10,889 bases of DNA from Devosia sp. (lineage in GTDB: Bacteria > Pseudomonadota > Alphaproteobacteria > Rhizobiales > Devosiaceae): NCBI GenBank assembly GCA_025352765.1, contig JANXSI010000566.1:1-10889 (forward strand). Direction: 5' to 3'. This document shows positions 6,804-10,889 of this stretch, piece after piece. A program made the translations under genes and the position numbers. The notes under the pieces are model-generated. The model searched no databases, was not told the origin of the DNA, and saw only the letters and a program-made list of their open reading frames with translations. Numbering within the stretch: position 1 is the stretch's first letter; every line of letters starts with the position of its first letter.

Positions 6804-7298
6804 TTACTCGGTTCGGGGCGGCCAGGTTGCGGTGTCGTGGTCGGGATGCTGGTGGCTCGTCACAGGAGCGCCCTTGCGGCGCTCCACCAGCGGACGGATC
6901 GCTGCGTCGCGGGTCGGCAGCGCCACCAAGGTGTCGAAGAAGCTCAGGCGGTCGTGCGGGTTGACCTGCAGGGCCGGCGGCGCGAGTTCGGGCTGGTCGA
7001 GGGCGCCGATCGCCAGCTCGAGGCTCTCGTCTTGTTCACGCGTGTCATAGGCGAGCGGCGTGCCGCAACGCGCGCAAAAGCCACGCCGCGCCTGGTCGGA
7101 GCTGTCGAACCAGGTCGGCGCGCCACGAGTCCAGGTGACGCCTTTGCCGGTGACCAGCGGCCCGAACAAGCCGCCGAAGGCCTTCTGGCACATGCGGCAA
7201 TGGCAGATCGCGGCCCGTCCCAGCGCGTCGGCGCGAAAGCGCACCGCACCGCACTGGCAGCCGCCGGTGATGGGCAGGCTCGGCTCAGCCGGGGGCAT
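6804..7298 (-). CDS. GFA/CENP-V-family zinc protein, copy 3
   Basis: A 164-residue GFA-fold protein. The seven zinc ligands are GGCQCG (C14, C16), CHCRMC (C32, C34, C37) and CARCG (C75, C78). It shares WTRG and FDSSD with copy 1 and is closer to that copy in the core. The C-terminal third differs from the other copies (LPTRDAAIRPLVERRKGAP), yet it finishes with the common tail HQHPDHDTATW at 149-159 and PPRTE. The start ATG at 7298 lies inside the end of the VOC gene (14-base overlap), with GAGG nine bases ahead. Reading further upstream gives arginine-rich sequence antisense in character to no known family, so the longer frame is rejected. It lies between a glyoxalase-fold gene and pip. As with the other copies, zinc binding is well supported while the substrate is unknown; glutathione-aldehyde adducts are a family-based guess. 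Confidence 0.9.
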   Translation of the reverse strand: MPPAEPSLPITGGCQCGAVRFRADALGRAAICHCRMCQKAFGGLFGPLVTGKGVTWTRGAPTWFDSSDQARRGFCARCGTPLAYDTREQDESLELAIGALDQPELAPPALQVNPHDRLSFFDTLVALPTRDAAIRPLVERRKGAPVTSHQHPDHDTATWPPRTE

Positions 7299-7650
7299 GA
7301 CAGACGGCCTCGATGTTGTGGCCGTCCGCATCGAGCACGAAGGCGCCATAATAGTTCTGGTGATATTCCGGCCGGAGCCCCGGCGCGCCATTGTCCGTGC
7401 CGCCCGCCGCGAGGGCCGCGGCGTGGAAAGCATCGACCGCCGTTCGATTGGGCGCGGTGATGGCGAGATGGACGTGGCCGGGGTTGCCCTTCGACACCCA
7501 GAGGAACGGATGATCCTCGCCGAAGCCGGCGACATCTTCGAATTCCATCATCAGGGTCATGCCGAGCGGCTGCAGCGCCGCGGTGTAGAATGCTTTGGCC
7601 TTGGCGTAATCGGTGACGTTGAGGCCGATGTGGTCAACGGATGCGGTCAT
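7285..7650 (-). CDS. VOC-superfamily (glyoxalase/bleomycin-resistance fold) protein
   Basis: A 121-residue single-module protein of the vicinal oxygen chelate superfamily, with two beta-alpha-beta-beta-beta repeats. It opens with VDHIGLNVTD, where H7 is the usual first metal ligand; H61 in GHVHLAITA and E114 in DGHNIEAVCH fit the other ligand positions. PEYHQNYYGAFVLDADGHN (94-112) is typical of the small glyoxalase-like proteins common in proteobacteria. Members can be lactoylglutathione lyases, dioxygenases, isomerases or resistance proteins, so the reaction cannot be assigned. The true glyoxalase I pattern is not evident. The ATG at 7650 overlaps the cysS stop as ATGA, with GGGAG about 8 bases ahead; its end overlaps GFA copy 3 by 14 bases. 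The position next to GFA genes is compatible with aldehyde or glutathione-adduct chemistry, which is inference. Confidence 0.9.
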   Translation of the reverse strand: MTASVDHIGLNVTDYAKAKAFYTAALQPLGMTLMMEFEDVAGFGEDHPFLWVSKGNPGHVHLAITAPNRTAVDAFHAAALAAGGTDNGAPGLRPEYHQNYYGAFVLDADGHNIEAVCHAPG

Positions 7651-9056
7651 CGCTTGATCTCCCATTTGGTGACGCGTTCGCCGGCTTCGTTCTTGGAATC
7701 CATCAACTGGATGCCGTCGGCGAGGAGGGCCGCACGGATTTCGTCCGCGCGTTTGAAGTCCTTGGCGTGGAAGGCGGCGAGCCGTTCGCTGACTAGGGAT
7801 TCGATACGCGAGGTGTCGGCAGCGCTTGTCGTCTCCACCAGTGCGGTCGCCGGGAACCCGAAGAATTTGAGCGTTGCCGCCAGGCATTCGGCTGCCGTGT
7901 CGGTGCCGCGGCTTGCCTTGCGGGCGATGACGTCCAAGGCGACAGCGGCGCGGTGGAAATTGAGGTCGTCGCTGAGGGCTTCGAGCACCGAGGCGTCGGG
8001 CGTGCCGGTGCCCTTGGCGGCCGCGGCGGCGCGCTGCCAGCCGCGGAGCTTGTCCTCGGCCTCTTCGAGGCGCTTGACCGTGAAATCGATCGGCTCGCGG
8101 TAGTGGGTCATCAGCATGGCGAGGCGCAGCACTTCGCCCGGCCATTTGTGGCCGCCGAATTTCTCGGTCTTGAGTAGCTCGTGGACCGTGATGAAGTTGC
8201 CGAGCGACTTGCTCATCTTCTGGCCCTCGACCTGAAGGAAGCCATTGTGGAGCCAGTAGCGGGCCATGGTCGGCGTACCGTGGGCGCAGCGCGACTGGGC
8301 GATCTCGTTTTCGTGGTGCGGGAAGATGAGGTCTAGGCCGCCGGCGTGGATGTCGAAGACCTGGCCGAGATAACGCTCGCTCATAGCCGAGCACTCGATG
8401 TGCCAGCCGGGGCGGCCGCGGCCCCAGGGCGAGTCCCAGCCGGGTTCGGTCGCATTCGACTGCTTCCACAGCACGAAGTCGGCGGGATTGCGCTTGTGGG
8501 CGTCGACGGCGATGCGGGCGCCAGCGAGGTTCTCGGTGAGGTCACGGCCCGAGAGGGCGCCGTAGTCGGGCATCGAGCCGACATTGAACAGAACCTCGCC
8601 GGCGGCGGCATAGGCATGGCCGCGCCGCTCGAGGTCGCCGATCAGCTTTTGCATCTGCGCAATGTTGTCGGTGGCCCGTGGCTGCACCGTCGGCTCGAGG
8701 CAGCCGAGCGCGGCGGTGTCCTTGAAATATTGCTGCGCGGTGGTCTCGGTGACCTTGCGGATCGCCTCGTTGAGCGGCAGATCGGGAAAGTCGCGCACGG
8801 CGCGGGCGTTGATCTTGTCGTCGACGTCGGTGATGTTGCGCACATAGGTGACGTGGGTCTCGCCGTAGACGTGGCGGAGCAGCCGGAACAGCACGTCGAA
8901 GACGATCGCCGGGCGGGCGTTGCCGATATGGGCGAAGTCGTAGACCGTCGGACCGCACACATACATGCGGACGTTCGCGGCATCGAGGGGGACGAAATCC
9001 TCCTTGGTGCGCGTCAGCGTGTTGGTCAGTCTGATGGTCGTGTCGCCCGATGCCAT
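7647..9056 (-). CDS. cysS: Cysteinyl-tRNA synthetase
   Basis: Charges tRNA-Cys with cysteine in the cytosol; a class I synthetase and an essential housekeeping gene. The 469-residue length is usual. The HIGH signature reads HIGN at 43-46, and the KMSKS signature KMSKS is at 280-284. The active-site zinc ligands are C34 (VCGPTVYD), C222 (HIECSAMS), H247 and E251 (FPHHENE), each in register with the E. coli enzyme. WHIECSAMS and HAGGLDLIFPHHENEIAQS are strongly diagnostic, and the C-terminal DALR-type helical region is present. The ATG at 9056 is preceded by only a weak GGA about ten bases upstream. It is the first gene of the long minus-strand block, so the operon promoter probably lies in the intergenic region at 9057-9301. 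Its stop overlaps the start of the VOC gene as ATGA. Confidence 0.98.
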   Translation of the reverse strand: MASGDTTIRLTNTLTRTKEDFVPLDAANVRMYVCGPTVYDFAHIGNARPAIVFDVLFRLLRHVYGETHVTYVRNITDVDDKINARAVRDFPDLPLNEAIRKVTETTAQQYFKDTAALGCLEPTVQPRATDNIAQMQKLIGDLERRGHAYAAAGEVLFNVGSMPDYGALSGRDLTENLAGARIAVDAHKRNPADFVLWKQSNATEPGWDSPWGRGRPGWHIECSAMSERYLGQVFDIHAGGLDLIFPHHENEIAQSRCAHGTPTMARYWLHNGFLQVEGQKMSKSLGNFITVHELLKTEKFGGHKWPGEVLRLAMLMTHYREPIDFTVKRLEEAEDKLRGWQRAAAAAKGTGTPDASVLEALSDDLNFHRAAVALDVIARKASRGTDTAAECLAATLKFFGFPATALVETTSAADTSRIESLVSERLAAFHAKDFKRADEIRAALLADGIQLMDSKNEAGERVTKWEIKR

Positions 9057-9128
9057 AGGTAAGTCCGTGCCTCAACGGTTGTGACGCGCTGGCAGCGGGC
9101 TCTTCTGGATCAAGACTTAGGAGATGAA

Positions 9129-9200
9129 GAAAACCGCGCGGCCAACAGGTGTTAGCAGCAAATAATCGAGCAGATAATGCAGATTGCGCTGGCGGTTTTC
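9129..9200. repeat. 9-bp inverted repeat with 54-base spacer
   Basis: The arm GAAAACCGC at 9129-9137 is matched perfectly by its reverse complement GCGGTTTTC at 9192-9200. The right arm lies inside the loop of the smaller inverted repeat at 9180-9215, so the two structures could be alternative and mutually exclusive in RNA. A chance origin is possible for a 9-bp match in a region of this size, but two perfect repeats in one short intergenic region is suggestive. Confidence 0.45.
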
Positions 9201-9215
9201 ATGGCGCGCAATCTG
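9180..9215. repeat. 10-bp inverted repeat (stem-loop or operator candidate)
   Basis: CAGATTGCGC at 9180-9189 is the perfect reverse complement of GCGCAATCTG at 9206-9215, with a 16-base loop. On the minus strand it follows the cytochrome stop by about 87 bases and precedes the cysS start by about 124. It lacks a following T-run on the minus strand, so it is not a classical intrinsic terminator. It could be a transcript-end hairpin, an operator dyad upstream of cysS, or chance. Confidence 0.5.
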
Positions 9216-9301
9216 ACGATGAACGCGCGCAAAAGCAAGAGGGGGGGCAGGCGACGGTGAATCGATCGCTTGGCCGAGTCGGTTTCTACCGGGACGCTTG
9301 C

Positions 9302-9754
9302 CTAGAACACCCGCGCATAGGTCAGGTGGCAGCTCGAGCAGGGCTGCTTCAGCGCCTCGATGGCGGCCAGATAGGCCTTGCGGTCGCCGGCCCTGGCGGC
9401 GGCGAGCATGGCGGAAGCATTGGCCTTCTCAGCCGACAGCCGGCCGGTAAAATCGGCCCAGTTCTCCCAAATCGCCGCAGTCGCCCGGCTGTCGGGCGTG
9501 ATCGAGCCCTTGCGGAAAAGACTCGGGAAGCTGGAGAAGTTCTTTAGGATGGTGGTGGCGGCGCTGACGGCGGCCGCGCCGGTCAGTTCCTTGGCCCCCT
9601 TCAAAATCTTGCCGTTCTCTTTCATCGCCGCAACGCGCGCCTGAACCAGTTGCGCGTCGCTCGGCCCAGCCGCCGGGGCGGTGCCGGCCAAAGCCGCCAC
9701 CGCCAGAATCGCCGCCAAAGTCACGGTGGCTAGAAACCTGGTCAAACCCTGCAT
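9302..9754 (-). CDS. Class II cytochrome c (c-556/c' type), copy 1
   Basis: A 150-residue periplasmic haem protein. Residues 1-29 form a signal peptide (basic start, hydrophobic core, APAAG cleavage region). The mature part should be a four-helix bundle with the haem site CSSCH at 139-143 close to the C-terminus, the class II arrangement. In helix 1, R40 is followed four residues later by M44 (ARVAAMKENG). In cytochromes c-556 a Met at this place is the sixth haem ligand, whereas five-coordinate cytochrome c' has a Leu or other residue there. This favours a low-spin electron carrier over a gas-binding protein, by inference. The ATG at 9754 has a strong GGGGAGGGG Shine-Dalgarno; a longer frame to 9823 has no signal-peptide logic. 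It follows a paralogous cytochrome by 38 bases, almost certainly in one transcript. The protein ends four residues after HLT in ARVF, shorter than the usual YRKK ending. Confidence 0.9.
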   Translation of the reverse strand: MQGLTRFLATVTLAAILAVAALAGTAPAAGPSDAQLVQARVAAMKENGKILKGAKELTGAAAVSAATTILKNFSSFPSLFRKGSITPDSRATAAIWENWADFTGRLSAEKANASAMLAAARAGDRKAYLAAIEALKQPCSSCHLTYARVF

Positions 9755-9792
9755 CGTCCCCTCCCCGACCCTGGTGCGTCCGATCCTTCGCG

Positions 9793-10260
9793 TCAGTCTT
9801 TTTTGCGGTAGGTCTGGTGGCACTCGCCGCAGCTCGCGCCGATCGCCTTGGCAGCGGTCAGATAGGCAGCCTGGTCGCCGCTCTTGGCTGCCGCCAGCAT
9901 GTCGGCCGCCAATCCCTGATCCTTGACAAAGATGCCGCTGAATTTGTCGAACTCGGTCCAGATCACCGGCAGGGCGTCGGACTTGTCGGTCAGCGAGCCT
10001 TCCTTGAACAGCGCCGGGAAATTGGTGAAGTTCTTGAGCAGCAGCGTCGCCGACGCTTCAGCCTCGGCGCCGGTCTGGCCGAAGGCGGCCTTGAGCGCCC
10101 CGCCATCTTCCTTCATCGCGGCCTGACGAGCGGCGACCATCTGGTCGGGCGTCATGCTGGCGATGGCCGGATCAACGGCAGGCGCCTGGGCGAGGGCTGC
10201 GACGCTTCCGAGCGCTACGAGCATGGCAAAACTGATGGCGGCAAGTCTGGATATGGGCAT
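9793..10260 (-). CDS. Class II cytochrome c (c-556/c' type), copy 2
   Basis: A 155-residue periplasmic class II cytochrome c. The signal peptide covers about residues 1-24 (MPISRLAAISFAML, then VALGSVAALAQA). The haem-binding CGECH at 144-148 is followed by QTYRKKD, the standard ending of cytochrome c' and c-556. R45 and M49 (ARQAAMKEDG) occupy the distal-ligand position, so a six-coordinate c-556-like haem is likely, as in copy 1. The two copies share the pattern KNFxxFPxLFxxGS...DxxxxIWxxxxxF, showing they are paralogues that arose by tandem duplication or were brought together. The ATG at 10260 has a textbook GGAGGTG Shine-Dalgarno about 8 bases ahead; an upstream in-frame extension to 10356 is not protein-like. 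It is the first gene of the pair. Redox partners cannot be told from the window. Confidence 0.92.
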   Translation of the reverse strand: MPISRLAAISFAMLVALGSVAALAQAPAVDPAIASMTPDQMVAARQAAMKEDGGALKAAFGQTGAEAEASATLLLKNFTNFPALFKEGSLTDKSDALPVIWTEFDKFSGIFVKDQGLAADMLAAAKSGDQAAYLTAAKAIGASCGECHQTYRKKD

Positions 10261-10462
10261 CGGGTGCACCTCCGGTGTCGTTGAAGCGAAACGGTCGCAG
10301 GAACCAGAACACCGGGCAAGCAGATTTAGTCCGCAGGTGGTACGAATGTCGTTCACGTTGCGGTGACGCCGAAAAGCTAAGGTCAGCCGTCCGATTTTGG
10401 GCTAATTGATGGACTACGCGTCCGGTCAGGCCGCTCGGCTGTCTCACGGTTATCTGGATCTC
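10261..10462. promoter_or_regulatory. Divergent intergenic region between the cytochrome c pair and the plus-strand secreted protein
   Basis: About 200 bases separate two divergently transcribed genes, so promoters for both directions should lie here. The cytochrome Shine-Dalgarno sits at its left end, where an 8-bp palindrome GGTGCACC (10263-10270) overlaps it. I found no convincing -35/-10 pair and no clear regulator box. Part of the region (10409-10462) could be coding if the plus-strand gene uses its upstream ATG. Confidence 0.4.
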
Positions 10463-10889
10463 ATGGCGCACGCGTCGACCTTCCTGTTGCGTCTTGCCCT
10501 CCTGATTTGCGCGATTGCGCTGGTCGGGCTGGATACATCCGACGCCTTTGCCCAATCGCAGAATTGCCAGGCGCTGGCGAACAGCTTGAGGCGAATCGAA
10601 AACAGCGGCGGCTTCAATCAGCTCGACACGATCAACAACCGGGCGCGCGACGCTCAAGACGCCGTGCAGCAGGCCGAGAGCCAGTATGTCCGCGACGGCT
10701 GCAACGCGGCCGCCAAGCGCGGCGAAACGCTGAACGCGCAATGCCGTGCCGAAGCCAAGCGGGTGCTCAAGGCGCGCGCCGACCTCAAGGCGATCTCCAG
10801 CCAGGCCGATACCGGCAACGCCGTCGCGCAGCAGCGCGAGGCGGTGCTGCAGGAGATGGCGCGCTTCAACTGCAATTCGCGCTCGAGCG
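10463..10889 (+). CDS. Partial secreted protein, possibly DUF2865
   Basis: An open plus-strand frame runs off the right edge without a stop. From the ATG at 10463 it gives 142 residues. Residues 1-30 look like a classical signal peptide (TFLLRLALLICAIALVGL core, then DAFA before QSQ). The mature part is helical and rich in Ala, Gln and Arg with four cysteines: C35 (NCQAL), C80 (VRDGC), C94 (AQCRAE) and C137 (RFNCNSR). This cysteine pattern and the QREAVLQEMARFNCNSR segment remind me of DUF2865 proteins of Rhizobiales, but the diagnostic C-terminal part is outside the window. An in-frame ATG at 10409 would add 18 residues ahead of the signal peptide; I prefer 10463 because the signal peptide then starts normally, though neither start has a good Shine-Dalgarno. 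It is the only plus-strand gene here and is divergent from the cytochromes. Confidence 0.72.
   Translation, partial: MAHASTFLLRLALLICAIALVGLDTSDAFAQSQNCQALANSLRRIENSGGFNQLDTINNRARDAQDAVQQAESQYVRDGCNAAAKRGETLNAQCRAEAKRVLKARADLKAISSQADTGNAVAQQREAVLQEMARFNCNSRSS

Larger units (their letters stand above)
9057..9301. promoter_or_regulatory. Intergenic region between cytochrome c and cysS, probable cysS-operon promoter region
   Basis: About 245 bases separate the stop of the class II cytochrome from the cysS start; it is the longest gene-free stretch in the window. It is more AT-rich than its surroundings around 9145-9180. It contains two perfect inverted repeats and a run of seven G at 9241-9247. 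I see no small gene with a convincing ribosome binding site and no tRNA. No -35/-10 pair stands out, as is common for alphaproteobacterial promoters. That the operon promoter lies here is inferred from gene order alone. Confidence 0.4.

Noticed and set aside
4893..6854. The three tail-coding segments as a mobile or CRISPR-like DNA repeat
   Set aside because: The copies are in frame at the same place in three paralogous proteins with synonymous differences between them, so conservation is at protein level.
6798..7460. A 220-residue plus-strand frame
   Set aside because: It is antisense to GFA3 and the VOC gene and shows no domain; the minus-strand genes have clear zinc and metal ligands.
7651..8469. 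Upstream extension of the VOC protein within its open frame
   Set aside because: It lies within cysS in another frame, is Arg/Pro-rich, and the VOC fold starts at the ATG at 7650 with a GGGAG Shine-Dalgarno.
9180..9215. Rho-independent terminator for the cytochrome pair
   Set aside because: The stem is perfect but no T-run follows on the minus strand and it lies about 87 bases past the stop, so it is listed as an inverted repeat instead.
9149..9547. A 132-residue plus-strand frame reaching from the intergenic region into the cytochrome
   Set aside because: It has no ribosome binding site, no domain, and most of it mirrors the cytochrome gene.

Overview
The window is GC-rich DNA from what looks like an alphaproteobacterium, most likely of the Rhizobiales/Bradyrhizobiaceae type. 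This is inferred from the codon usage, the TIGR00977-type citramalate synthase, the Atm1-like exporter paired with an ArsR regulator, the tandem class II cytochromes c and a DUF2865-like secreted protein. Nothing in it looks mobile: there are no transposases, tRNAs, rRNAs, phage genes or CRISPR arrays. It reads as a core-like, tightly packed chromosomal segment.

Layout. From about 9056 down to the left edge, all eleven genes lie on the minus strand and are packed almost without gaps. In transcription order they are: cysS (cysteinyl-tRNA synthetase); a VOC/glyoxalase-fold protein; GFA-family protein 3; a proline iminopeptidase (pip); GFA protein 2; GFA protein 1; citramalate synthase (cimA); a proline/serine/alanine-rich membrane-anchored protein; an ArsR-type regulator with a CCC motif; an Atm1/HMT1-type ABC half-transporter; and a small membrane protein that runs off the left edge. 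Four junctions are 4-base ATGA stop/start overlaps, one is a 1-base TGATG overlap and one is a 14-base overlap. Translational coupling is therefore likely along much of the block.

Upstream of a roughly 245-bp intergenic region with two inverted repeats lie two consecutive class II cytochromes c, also on the minus strand. Both have an N-terminal signal peptide and a C-terminal CxxCH. Divergent from these, on the plus strand, a secreted DUF2865-like protein starts near 10463 and is cut by the right edge.

How the genes may fit together (inference): the central operon has a thiol/glutathione and aldehyde flavour. It combines cysteine charging, a glyoxalase-fold protein, three glutathione-dependent-formaldehyde-activating-like zinc proteins and, nearby, an Atm1-type exporter, a family whose bacterial members move glutathione conjugates. 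The strongest unexplained signal is a shared C-terminal tail on all three GFA paralogues, H/Y-QHPD-H/Q-DT-x-x-W, outside the zinc-binding fold. It is conserved although the rest of the three C-termini differ greatly.
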